A program made the position numbers and the translations under genes. DNA of 26,005 bases, taken from positions 1-26,005 of the forward strand of contig CAYMOJ010000026.1 in NCBI GenBank assembly GCA_964392175.1. The letters are read 5' to 3'. The notes beneath the pieces were generated by a model that saw only the letters and a program-made list of their open reading frames with translations, did no database searches and was not told the DNA's origin. The DNA comes from Firm-04 sp964392175 (GTDB taxonomy: Bacteria; Bacillota; Clostridia; Oscillospirales; Ruminococcaceae). Shown here piece by piece: positions 6,641 to 13,709 of the stretch; the first letter of the stretch is position 1, and the number at the start of each line of letters is the position of its first letter.

Positions 6641-7207
6641 TTATAAACCGAGTGCATATCCCGCGATGATGCCTACCACAGCCGAGATGCAGATAATAAT
6701 AATGGGGTGGACTTTTTTCAGTGCCAGCACGGACATCACGGCAAACAGCCCAAGAGATACCCAGAATGCCGCGGTGGTAAATACAGAGGTGTGCAATCCG
6801 TTTGCGAAGAACACCGTCTGCCCCATAGAGAGCATGGCTGAGCCGATGAGACCAATGACGGCAGGCTTCAGACCTGCCATACAGCCCTGCATGATTTTGC
6901 TTTTTTGAAACTTGTCATAAATCTGTGCAACGATCAGAATGACGATCACTGATGGCATCACGACACCAAGAGTTGCGCATATGCCGCCCAGTATACCGCC
7001 CATTTGGTTGCCCACATAGGTGGCAATATTGATGGCAAACGGCCCGGGTGTGCTTTCACTGACTGCCACAAAGTTGATGAGATCTGATTGTGACAGCCAG
7101 TCGTTTGCAGCGACTTCTTCTTGAATCAGAGGCAGCATCGCATAACCGCCACCGAAGGTGAACAATCCGATCTTGAAAAACGTGAGAAACAGCTTGAGAA
7201 AGATCAT
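6641..7207 (-). CDS. Chromate-transporter family protein, second half-size subunit
   Basis: The 188-residue membrane protein is a short-chain CHR family member (PF02417). Visible are the N-terminal LFTFGGGYAMLPLIQEEV (about residues 15-32), the conserved SESTPGPFAINIATYVG block (about 51-67) and three to five further hydrophobic segments. Short CHR proteins work as pairs in opposite membrane orientations; the partner is encoded directly upstream, and the two genes overlap by ATGA at 7204-7207. Substrate: chromate efflux is shown for some members, but in anaerobes other anions such as sulfate are possible; the sequence does not decide. Confidence 0.9.
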   Translation of the reverse strand: MIFLKLFLTFFKIGLFTFGGGYAMLPLIQEEVAANDWLSQSDLINFVAVSESTPGPFAINIATYVGNQMGGILGGICATLGVVMPSVIVILIVAQIYDKFQKSKIMQGCMAGLKPAVIGLIGSAMLSMGQTVFFANGLHTSVFTTAAFWVSLGLFAVMSVLALKKVHPIIIICISAVVGIIAGYALGL

Positions 7208-7794
7208 TGATTTGCACCTCGCTTTTCACGTTTTGCGTGGATGAATGAAGCGATCAGACCCACCAGCGCGCAGCCGATGATTACAAACAGCACATTGACA
7301 TCAAGAAATGCTGCCGCGATCAGTGCTGCTGCGGCGATGCAGTAGGAGAGGAGCTTTTTGGGGCATTGTTTGTACATCGACCACCACGCTTTGAGAATCA
7401 ATGCCAGCACCCCTGCGCGAATGCCGAAAAATGCGTACTGTACCGCTTTCAGCGACTGAAACTCGTCAAGGATAAGGGAAATCAGCGTGATGCAAACAAA
7501 CGATGGCAGTACCACGCCAAAGGTTGCCAGTGCAGCACCCAACACGCCTGCCACGCGGTATCCCACAAAGGTTGCGGTATTGATGGCGATTGGCCCGGGA
7601 GTCGATTCTGCAATCGCCACAATGTTCAAAATATCCTGATCGGTGATCCATTTTTTGTTTTCCACAACTTCTCTCTGGATCAGCGGGATCATGGCATAAC
7701 CGCCGCCAAAAGTAAATGCGCCGATGCGGAAAAACGAGGAGAATAATCCCCACAGTCGTTTGCCATAGGAGTCACCCTGTTGATTGGTTTTCAT
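7204..7794 (-). CDS. Chromate-transporter family protein, first half-size subunit
   Basis: The 196-residue protein is the paralogous partner of the following gene: AFTFGGGYAMIPLIQREV near residues 22-39, AESTPGPIAINTATFVGYR near 71-89, and further membrane segments, ending in a basic tail (HAKREKRG). Compared with the partner, the N-terminus is about 8 residues longer and hydrophilic. GAAGG stands ahead of the ATG, and a consensus promoter (7830-7858) begins 35 bases upstream. The two genes form a two-gene unit; whether the pair expels chromate is unknown. Confidence 0.9.
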   Translation of the reverse strand: MKTNQQGDSYGKRLWGLFSSFFRIGAFTFGGGYAMIPLIQREVVENKKWITDQDILNIVAIAESTPGPIAINTATFVGYRVAGVLGAALATFGVVLPSFVCITLISLILDEFQSLKAVQYAFFGIRAGVLALILKAWWSMYKQCPKKLLSYCIAAAALIAAAFLDVNVLFVIIGCALVGLIASFIHAKREKRGANQ

Positions 7795-7829
7795 AGGTAG
7801 CCTTCTTTCTGTGCGTTCTTGTCACAGAT

Positions 7830-7858
7830 ATTATACTCTGTTTTCGGGGTATTGTCAA
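7830..7858 (-). promoter_or_regulatory. Consensus promoter of the chromate transporter pair
   Basis: TTGACA (7853-7858), 17-base spacer, TATAAT (7830-7835) on the minus strand. Its -35 box ends 3 bases from the stop codon of the pnuC-like gene upstream, so the pair is set off as its own unit. Unlike most promoters here it has no TGn before the -10 box. Confidence 0.85.
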
Positions 7859-7861
7859 GGA

Positions 7862-8581
7862 TTACATGATTTTTGTCTGTTGCGATGATGTGGCGCGCGC
7901 CTGTCTACGGCGGATGCGCCGCCAGTTAAAAAAGCCGTACAGATCATTGCAGAAAAAGATCACAAAACATAGGATCATGGGAATGTATGCTGTATTTTCT
8001 TGCGCGGCGAGGTACCACAGCAAAATGAGAACGATATCATTTGCAGCGTAAGCCAGAGCGTAATAGGGGCTGCGCAGGAAGGTCAGCATACAGGCGGAAA
8101 AGCTTGTGGCAATGGAGATCGTACTTATGGGGAGTTGTGCCGTGCCCAATGCGGAAAGAATCGGGTAAAAAACAGCTGTAACCGCCACTGTGCTACAGAT
8201 TAACAGCAGATAATGTTTGCCTTTCAAATCTGCTACTTGCACTTCGGTTTTGCCTTTTGCAAAGGGATGCCGCAGCCATGCAATCAGGGAGATCAACGCC
8301 GTGGGGGCGGTCATACCGAGATAAGTGATCATCTCGCCCCAGTAAGCAAATCGATACGATATGATGCCGTAGATCACCGAGAATAAGATTGACAGCATCT
8401 GTCCGAACGGTTCTCCCTTGGCTAAGAAAATCAGCGAAGTTGCGCCTACCAGCAATGCCGTCAGCACCATGGGATCGCAGCCACCACCCAGGAGCAGCAC
8501 GATGGCGATCAGCAGCATGGAGCCACCCCACAGCAGCCATTCATTACGCGTTAAATTCGAAAAAGGGTTATGCATTTTCAT
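7862..8581 (-). CDS. PnuC-family vitamin/nucleoside transporter
   Basis: The 239-residue protein has about seven membrane segments and the PnuC signatures YYALAYAANDIVLILLW (roughly 172-188) and the C-terminal NDLYGFFNWRRI (roughly 212-223). PnuC members carry nicotinamide riboside, and relatives carry thiamine or riboflavin, by facilitated diffusion followed by phosphorylation. The substrate is not readable from the sequence, and no kinase gene is adjacent. GGAGG at 8589-8593 fixes the start at ATG 8581 (7 bases), not the upstream ATG at 8614. A very long stem-loop precedes the ribosome binding site by less than 10 bases, which suggests control by attenuation. Confidence 0.85.
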   Translation of the reverse strand: MKMHNPFSNLTRNEWLLWGGSMLLIAIVLLLGGGCDPMVLTALLVGATSLIFLAKGEPFGQMLSILFSVIYGIISYRFAYWGEMITYLGMTAPTALISLIAWLRHPFAKGKTEVQVADLKGKHYLLLICSTVAVTAVFYPILSALGTAQLPISTISIATSFSACMLTFLRSPYYALAYAANDIVLILLWYLAAQENTAYIPMILCFVIFFCNDLYGFFNWRRIRRRQARATSSQQTKIM

Positions 8582-8597
8582 ATTGATTCCTCCAAAC

Positions 8598-8651
8598 AAA
8601 AGCACCCATGGCACGCTTCTTCAAAGACCTAACGAAGCGTGCCACGGATGC
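8598..8651 (-). terminator. 18-bp stem-loop with T run in the pnuC leader
   Basis: Positions 8634-8651 pair with 8602-8619 over 18 contiguous pairs (two G-T) with a 14-base loop, followed on the minus strand by TTTTG. It can end the upstream four-gene transcript, but it stands just before the pnuC ribosome binding site. The segment just upstream (8661-8684) can pair in two places with the 5' arm, which would prevent the stem from forming, so it may be the switching terminator of a regulatory leader. Confidence 0.75.
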
Positions 8652-8710
8652 TATACATTACATTCCGTGTTTCTACCCGGTGGCAGATGAGATATGTGAT
8701 TGATTTTTGC

Positions 8711-9187
8711 TCAGTCTGTCGGTGCAAGGACAGGCTGCTGCTCTTCTTGTGAAGATTTTGTGGTATTTGCTGCAAGATATGCAGCCCTTGCTGCCCTGCG
8801 CTGTACAGTGATCTGTACAACTGCAAAAACCAGGCAGCAAAACGCGGTGAGCATCAACAAAGTCTGATACCATGTTTCAGCGGCAACAACGGGATTATCG
8901 GTGAGAAATGCGCGGAAGATCGGCACAAATAGTACGGCACTGCCGAACATGGCGGGCAGCCCCACCCATTTCGCTTTGCTGCGCAGTGTGAGTGCAAGGG
9001 CAACGGTGAGAATGGTGAGCGCGCAAAACAGGCTTTGAAATCCTGTGGAAATGCGTGCTGTGATAAAGTTCATTGCTTCATTGATGCGGTTTATGAAGTA
9101 GAAGGTCAATGCCATGATGGAGCAGGTGATGAGCAGATGGGGCAAAAAGCCGTAGATGCCTTTGCCGATGGTACGCAGTGCTTTCAT
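8711..9187 (-). CDS. Four-helix membrane protein of unknown function
   Basis: I do not recognise the family. The 158-residue product shows four hydrophobic segments, about 13-33, 48-68, 77-95 and 105-127, and a hydrophilic C-terminal tail rich in Glu/Gln and Thr (141-158), likely cytoplasmic. A strong ribosome binding site GGAGGTGGAG (coding strand, 9194-9201 and beyond) precedes ATG 9187, so the longer ORF start at 9205 is rejected. The start lies 1 base after the stop of the phosphodiester glycosidase gene, so the two are surely co-transcribed. A role in the surface polysaccharide group upstream is possible but is inference only. Confidence 0.75.
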   Translation of the reverse strand: MKALRTIGKGIYGFLPHLLITCSIMALTFYFINRINEAMNFITARISTGFQSLFCALTILTVALALTLRSKAKWVGLPAMFGSAVLFVPIFRAFLTDNPVVAAETWYQTLLMLTAFCCLVFAVVQITVQRRAARAAYLAANTTKSSQEEQQPVLAPTD

Positions 9188-9188
9188 G

Positions 9189-10370
9189 TTACTCCACCTC
9201 CCCAATATAGAAGATATCGCTGGTAGGACGCCCGTTATTATACGGCTGATTGTATACCTTGCCGTTGAAGATCATCATCGCACTTTGACCGCCATCCAGA
9301 TTATATGCATGGGTGCAGCCCAGATCGATAAACAGTTGTCCGAACTCTAACATGGTCATGCCGGTGGAATAGCCTGTTTGTCTGCCGTCTACGGTCACGA
9401 AGACATAGTGCCCCGGCTCATAGTAGCCAAAGCCTGTGCGCGGATTTGCACCTAGAATTCCTGGACTGAACTGCGTTTTTGCGACACCGTCTTTCACCAG
9501 CAGCGGGCCGAAGCTCATGGTTTGGTACAGTCCATTCTGCAATGCGGCATTGAGGTCATAGTCGCTGTTTTCGTCTACGGTTACGGTGCCGTCATAGAAA
9601 ATCGAGCAAATATCAGCGCGAGGGGTATCGCGGTACAGGATATAATTGCGCACGATGATACCGTTATCGCGAATGCCGTAGTAATCACCATTAATTGCTA
9701 AGATCGCGTTGTTGTTTGCAGCAATTTGCTTGGTATTTTCCGTGATGTTTTTGCCGTACTGTCCATTGGCGAATGCAGATTTAAGGTTATCGATATACCG
9801 CACATAGATATCTGCGATATATGCCACGCTGTTCCCCACTTTGCGTGTTTCAATATTGATGGATACATCGTGGCTGCGGTAGGAGTTGTCTGTAATCACG
9901 ACGGAATCGTCAGCAGAGAATCGATCAAGCCATTTGCTGCCCCAGCCTGCGGGGTCAGGATCTGGCAATTTTGCGGTTGTGGTAGTGGTTATTGAAGTAG
10001 AAGTGGTACTGACGGTCAGCGTGCCACCACCGCTCCCGCTGACATAAGAAGTTGTGGTAGTGATATCGGTGTTGATGGAGATGGTGGTTTCGCTGCCACC
10101 CTGTTCCTCTGAAGAAGTGCTTTCTGTAGAAGCAAAGCCGCTTGTAGTGGTAGTGAATGAAGTTGTACTGCTTGTGGCGTAGGGATCGCGGGTGGGAATG
10201 GACGCTTGCGTCAGCTTATTGGGGTCATTTTCCAGGGATTGGGGTCTGACATGGTGAAAATACGAAAAAGACAGAATACAAACCGCCAGCAGTGCAACAT
10301 CGCCCAGTAGCATGAAGGGCAGTGCGATGGGCTTTTTGGGCGTTTGGGGATTTGAAGGAGTTTTTGCCAT
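9189..10370 (-). CDS. Membrane-anchored phosphodiester glycosidase (NAGPA) family protein
   Basis: The 393-residue protein has one N-terminal membrane anchor (LPFMLLGDVALLAVCILSF near 17-35), a long Thr/Ser/Gly-rich linker (about 60-130), and a C-terminal NAGPA-like domain (PF09992). Key motifs are AILAINGDYYG, FGPLLVKDG, ANPRTGFGYY and the terminal AYNLDGGQSAMMIFNG. The family removes sugars bound through phosphodiesters (the human uncovering enzyme) and in bacteria is linked to exopolysaccharide or cell wall glycans. AAAGGA stands 7 bases before ATG 10370, so the further upstream start codons (10376, 10391, 10451) are less likely. It follows the GT2-GtrA gene by 34 bases. Confidence 0.88.
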   Translation of the reverse strand: MAKTPSNPQTPKKPIALPFMLLGDVALLAVCILSFSYFHHVRPQSLENDPNKLTQASIPTRDPYATSSTTSFTTTTSGFASTESTSSEEQGGSETTISINTDITTTTSYVSGSGGGTLTVSTTSTSITTTTTAKLPDPDPAGWGSKWLDRFSADDSVVITDNSYRSHDVSINIETRKVGNSVAYIADIYVRYIDNLKSAFANGQYGKNITENTKQIAANNNAILAINGDYYGIRDNGIIVRNYILYRDTPRADICSIFYDGTVTVDENSDYDLNAALQNGLYQTMSFGPLLVKDGVAKTQFSPGILGANPRTGFGYYEPGHYVFVTVDGRQTGYSTGMTMLEFGQLFIDLGCTHAYNLDGGQSAMMIFNGKVYNQPYNNGRPTSDIFYIGEVE

Positions 10371-10404
10371 AAACATTTCCTTTCCGATCATGGGCGAATG
10401 GAGT

Positions 10405-11481
10405 TCAATCTTTGCGAAATACCCAATCCTGTTGGATGCGAAAACTGACAAAATACAGCAGGGTATCCACGATGATTTTCAGCAGTGCAACGAGGAATCC
10501 GCCATTGCCGAGCAGAGTGCTCAGCAGCCACACCAGCCCGGCAGAAACCGCCATCTGCACCGCGCAGAGAAAGTAATAGCGGAATACTGTTGTGCGAATG
10601 GGAGCATCGCTTTTGAACACCGCTTTGCGGTTCATGGTGTAGTTGAACAGGGAGCTGACCACGCGGGCAATCAGCGTTGCAAGCCAAACGGCAGGGTCGG
10701 CACCAACAAGATGCTTCAATGGTGTGAACAGCAAATTGAAGAGGACATTATCGATGAGAAATGAGAGGATCGAGCTGCAAAAGAATCGGATGATAATGCC
10801 GTACACACGCAGCGAATCGCGAATGGGACGAAAATGGGTGGTGGAGTTGTCATCAATATAGATCGTGCGGATTTTCTGCTCCAACAGAGGGATTTTTTTG
10901 CTTTTACATACCAGCAGCATATTGGTTTCGTACTCAAAGCGTTCGCCATCCACCTCGCACATGGTAGGAATCACCGCGTTGGGAAACACGCGCAAGCCTG
11001 TTTGCGTATCGGAGACTTTTAATCCGCAGAAGGTACGAAATACGAACGAGGTACATTTGTTACCAAAGCGGCTTTTGGGCGGAACATTTTCCGCAGAAAA
11101 GTCTCTGCAACCGAGTATAATGCTTTTGCCGTTATCTTCACGCATACGTTGTACACAGGCTTCAATATCTTCCGGATGATGTTGATCATCGCCGTCAATG
11201 GTGACACAGCCAATGGAAGAGCGACGGTTTTTGAGATACCACTGAAATGCGGTTTTGAGCGCTCTACCTTTACCGAGATTCTTCTGGTGATGCAGCACTG
11301 CGCAGCCGAAGCGGTCGGCAGCTTCTTCAAAGTAGTGCAGATTTTCGGTCGCAGAGCCATCATTGACCAGTACAATATCGGCAAAGCCATATTTGCGGAT
11401 ATTTTCCACCACGCGAAGCAAACGGTCATCGGGGTCAAGCGAGGGGATGATGACGGTGACATCCTGATTATGATAAGTCAT
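10405..11481 (-). CDS. GT2 glycosyltransferase fused to a GtrA-like membrane domain
   Basis: The 358-residue protein begins with a GT-A catalytic domain of family 2, resembling dolichyl/polyprenyl-phosphate sugar transferases: VTVIIPSLDP (8-17), VLVNDGS (37-43), NLGKGRALK (68-76) and the metal-binding TIDGDDQHHP (94-103). From about residue 225 a GtrA domain follows with four membrane helices, including the LFNYTMNRKAVFK motif typical of GtrA. Such fusions make a polyprenyl-phosphate sugar and help move it across the membrane for glycosylation of wall polymers or lipids. Coupled downstream are the phosphodiester glycosidase and a membrane protein. A promoter lies about 145 bases upstream, leaving a long leader. 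Confidence 0.9.
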   Translation of the reverse strand: MTYHNQDVTVIIPSLDPDDRLLRVVENIRKYGFADIVLVNDGSATENLHYFEEAADRFGCAVLHHQKNLGKGRALKTAFQWYLKNRRSSIGCVTIDGDDQHHPEDIEACVQRMREDNGKSIILGCRDFSAENVPPKSRFGNKCTSFVFRTFCGLKVSDTQTGLRVFPNAVIPTMCEVDGERFEYETNMLLVCKSKKIPLLEQKIRTIYIDDNSTTHFRPIRDSLRVYGIIIRFFCSSILSFLIDNVLFNLLFTPLKHLVGADPAVWLATLIARVVSSLFNYTMNRKAVFKSDAPIRTTVFRYYFLCAVQMAVSAGLVWLLSTLLGNGGFLVALLKIIVDTLLYFVSFRIQQDWVFRKD

Positions 11482-11624
11482 AGAAAACGACTCCTAAGCA
11501 AAGCCCAACGGCTATTTTTCATCTTGGTTTGCGGCTGTTCCGAAGATTGTGTTTCAGAATACATTCAAATGCCGAAAAGAATCTGAATGCGTTTTTCAAA
11601 ACAGCACAAAACGACACAATAATC

Positions 11625-11653
11625 ATTATAGCACAATCACTATGAAATTGCAA
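11625..11653 (-). promoter_or_regulatory. Promoter of the GT2-GtrA operon
   Basis: TTGCAA (11648-11653), 17-base spacer, TATAAT (11625-11630) with extended -10 TGC, on the minus strand. It leaves a leader of about 140 bases (11482-11620), in which I see only weak inverted repeats and a plain ribosome binding site (AGGAG, 9 bases before the ATG). Confidence 0.8.
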
Positions 11654-11703
11654 GCCCCCGAAGCAGTAATTTGGGAATGGAAAATTGCTATAGGCAGCAG
11701 CAC

Positions 11704-11741
11704 GAAAAACTCCCCTGTGTACGATATCATACACAGGGGAG
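11704..11741 (-). terminator. Terminator of the TerB-like gene
   Basis: A perfect 12-bp stem (11710-11721 with 11730-11741) with an 8-base loop is followed on the minus strand by GTTTTTCG. It ends the transcript of the gene at 11760-12185. Confidence 0.9.
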
Positions 11742-11759
11742 ATGTTCACGCTTCACAGC

Positions 11760-12185
11760 CTATTTTGCGATGGATGCAGGTGTTGCGGGCATTGTTAGTG
11801 CCTCATCAATGGCTGCATACACGCTGTACAGATCCAGCACACAGGATTCCAACGCACGGCAGATACGGTTATCAAATCCGAATGCATCGCGCAAGGAATT
11901 CAAGGTGCGACGTTCATTGACATCCTCGAAGCTGTCACAGATCGCGACCGAGAACAGCTCCATATACACCTTCCGCTTGAGCAGCTCCGGCAGTTGAGCG
12001 AGGGTATCGCGGGCGGCATTGCAGGCAGCTGCGTCATAAGAAAAGCCGTATACGTGCATATCCTTAGCGTATTGATCAAGTACCTTTGCTTCCTCGATAT
12101 CGACAATCCCGTCATCTTCAATGATCTCTGAAGCAAGCGTCAGAAAAGCCTCCGATTCGATGGGGCCAAGTTCATGTAAAAACAT
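11760..12185 (-). CDS. Small helical protein, possibly TerB-like
   Basis: The 141-residue protein is all-helical in appearance and acidic. The N-terminal stretch LASEIIEDDGIVDIEEAKVL (about 17-36) resembles the acidic, metal-binding turn of TerB domains (DG.V...E), and a second acidic region with DSFEDVNERRTL (about 83-95) could be the matching half. TerB proteins are linked to tellurite resistance and membrane-associated stress complexes, but stand-alone TerB-like proteins have no clear role. The family call is tentative. ATG 12185 is preferred over the in-frame GTG codons upstream, as GAAAGGA lies 10 bases before it. It is a single-gene unit with its own promoter and terminator. Confidence 0.6.
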   Translation of the reverse strand: MFLHELGPIESEAFLTLASEIIEDDGIVDIEEAKVLDQYAKDMHVYGFSYDAAACNAARDTLAQLPELLKRKVYMELFSVAICDSFEDVNERRTLNSLRDAFGFDNRICRALESCVLDLYSVYAAIDEALTMPATPASIAK

Positions 12186-12237
12186 CACACACAAATCCTT
12201 TCTTCATCAAGTGGATGAGACATCATCCCATGCGTTC

Positions 12238-12266
12238 AGTATAGCATACTCAGGAAAAAATTGCAA
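12238..12266 (-). promoter_or_regulatory. Promoter of the TerB-like gene
   Basis: TTGCAA (12261-12266), 17-base spacer, TATACT (12238-12243) with TGC before the -10 box, on the minus strand, about 50 bases upstream of the start codon. Confidence 0.75.
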
Positions 12267-12331
12267 GTGATTTCACAGAAACTGCACAAACACATCATCG
12301 CGATTTTGCTTTTCCGATCCGGGATATGCGT

Positions 12332-12670
12332 TTAGCGGGCAACCGCGATGACCTGCAACAGTTTGAACAATCTGCGCTTGCCGCGTTGTATCGTACGTGA
12401 TACGGTAGATTCATCCACTTCATAACGCGCTGCGATTTGTTTCATGGTCATGCCTTCTTCGTAGTAGGCGAGGCAGTAATTGCGCTGTGTAGCTGTTAGC
12501 TCTGTGCGCATAGCGCGATGCAGCATCATGATGAGTGCTTTGCGCTGTGCGCGGTTGGTATTTTGTTCTGCCATACCCAATGCAATTTGTGTTGTTTCGG
12601 CGCAAGACCTGACAAATTCAGGATCAAACTCCAATACGGCATCGGAGTAAACAGTCCGTTTTCGGCTCAT
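12332..12670 (-). CDS. Sigma-70 region 4-like HTH protein
   Basis: The 112-residue protein consists of a helical N-terminal half and a C-terminal sigma region 4-type helix-turn-helix: LTATQRNYCLAYYEEGMTMK (58-77), then IAARYEVDESTVSRTIQRGKRR (79-100). Region 2, needed for -10 recognition and core binding, is absent, so it cannot be a complete sigma factor. It could be a transcription factor of the kind seen in phage late-gene regulators or YlxM-like proteins, or a partner-dependent split sigma. The start overlaps the stop of the preceding coiled-coil gene as ATGA (12667-12670), so the two proteins are probably made in step and may interact. No terminator is obvious downstream. Confidence 0.8.
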   Translation of the reverse strand: MSRKRTVYSDAVLEFDPEFVRSCAETTQIALGMAEQNTNRAQRKALIMMLHRAMRTELTATQRNYCLAYYEEGMTMKQIAARYEVDESTVSRTIQRGKRRLFKLLQVIAVAR

Positions 12671-12954
12671 GCATCCTCCTGTTCCTGACGGCGCGCATAG
12701 ATACAGATGGAGCGCAGCGCATCACAAAGGCCAAAGTATTCATCAGTCAGCAATTCAATTCTTTGTTCCAGTTGTTTTTGTTGCAATGCAGATTGATAAG
12801 TGATGTGGATATTGCGGCGCGCGGCTTTCAATTGTTCTTTTGCATTGCTACGTGCCTGTAGTACGGCGTGAACCGCCCGACGATATTCTTGCTCCATACG
12901 GATGTAGCAATCCGCAGCAGCACTCAGTGACATAGATTGTGTGATTCGGTTCAT
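12667..12954 (-). CDS. Coiled-coil protein coupled to a sigma-4-like protein
   Basis: The 95-residue product is almost wholly helical, with heptad-like patterns from about 15 to 80 (YIRMEQEYRRAVHAVLQARS, then LQQKQLEQRIELLTDEYFGL). It has no known domain. TAAGGAGG is well placed before ATG 12954, so the ORF start at 13005 is rejected. ATGA overlap with the region 4-like protein suggests a functional pair, for instance a regulator that binds or holds the HTH protein; this is inference. A TTGACT-17-TACACT promoter lies 66 bases upstream. Confidence 0.7.
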   Translation of the reverse strand: MNRITQSMSLSAAADCYIRMEQEYRRAVHAVLQARSNAKEQLKAARRNIHITYQSALQQKQLEQRIELLTDEYFGLCDALRSICIYARRQEQEDA

Positions 12955-13019
12955 ATTCTCGTCCTCCTTATGATTATGGGTTCGGTGGCGAATGAAAAAG
13001 AACAAACGTTCTGCATTCT

Positions 13020-13048
13020 AGTGTACATCATTTTGGAGGAAAAGTCAA
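13020..13048 (-). promoter_or_regulatory. Promoter of the coiled-coil/sigma-4-like pair
   Basis: TTGACT (13043-13048), 17-base spacer, TACACT (13020-13025) on the minus strand. No TGn motif. Confidence 0.65.
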
Positions 13049-13091
13049 GCGTACAGTGGGGCATTTTTGACGCACCAACAGTGCGTATGCG

Positions 13092-13127
13092 AAAAATCTC
13101 CGAGAGTACGGCTTCTCGGAGATTTTT
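13092..13127. terminator. Bidirectional terminator
   Basis: A 14-bp perfect stem (13092-13105 with 13114-13127) with an 8-base loop carries A5 on one side and T5 on the other, so it can act in both directions. It ends the leftward operon at 13133-14663. Confidence 0.9.
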
Positions 13128-13132
13128 GAATA

Positions 13133-13702
13133 TCATTGTGGTTTTATTTGTTCGAGGTTGTGGTGACGTAGGGAAATACTTGCGCAAATGGGTGCAATCA
13201 GCGATGCATTTTGCTCAGTGATATTTGAAAAAGCAGCTGCATACAGCTTGTGATTCCATTGCAGCAGATACAATGCGTGAGATTCTGCCTTTTTGCCATT
13301 GCCGATGGTGAAATGCACCTGTAGGGTAGGGGAGTGCTTGACAAATCCCCGCAGTTGTTCGCAGATCTGCAACTGGTCGCGATCAGCACGATAAGAAGGG
13401 ATCAGTCGCTTGCTCAGTGCGTTGCAAAGCTCTTTGGCGGTGATCCTGTGAATGGGCAGGCTGTTTTGCATCACCGAAATACAAAGGCGCAGACCGTTTT
13501 GCTTATGGCGAAAGATGCATTCGGTTTTGGTGTTGCGCAGGCAGACAAATTCATTGGTCAGATTGACATACAGCATCTGTTCCATACAGCAGATCAGTCT
13601 TGGCAGCAGTACGACGGTACAGGCAGGCTTTTGTGCCGACTTGCGAAACCGCGAAAAGAAGCCTTTCTTTCCTTCGTCCTCAGCATGAAGTTTTCGTGCC
13701 AT
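13133..13702 (-). CDS. Hypothetical cytoplasmic protein following the VanY-like gene
   Basis: I do not recognise this 189-residue protein. It starts with a basic N-terminus (MARKLHAEDEGKKGFFSRFR), has no membrane segment or signal peptide, and contains several Cys and His residues without a clear zinc-binding spacing. A mixed alpha/beta pattern follows (YVNLTNEFVCL, TLQVHFTIGNG, ALYLLQWNHKLYAAAF). The ATG at 13702 is 7 bases after the stop of the VanY-like gene, with a weak GAAGGCGA upstream, so expression probably depends on the upstream gene; a much longer ORF in this frame runs back through the VanY-like gene and is an artefact. It ends 5 bases before the bidirectional terminator. Confidence 0.7.
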   Translation of the reverse strand: MARKLHAEDEGKKGFFSRFRKSAQKPACTVVLLPRLICCMEQMLYVNLTNEFVCLRNTKTECIFRHKQNGLRLCISVMQNSLPIHRITAKELCNALSKRLIPSYRADRDQLQICEQLRGFVKHSPTLQVHFTIGNGKKAESHALYLLQWNHKLYAAAFSNITEQNASLIAPICASISLRHHNLEQIKPQ

Positions 13703-13709
13703 GTGCGTA

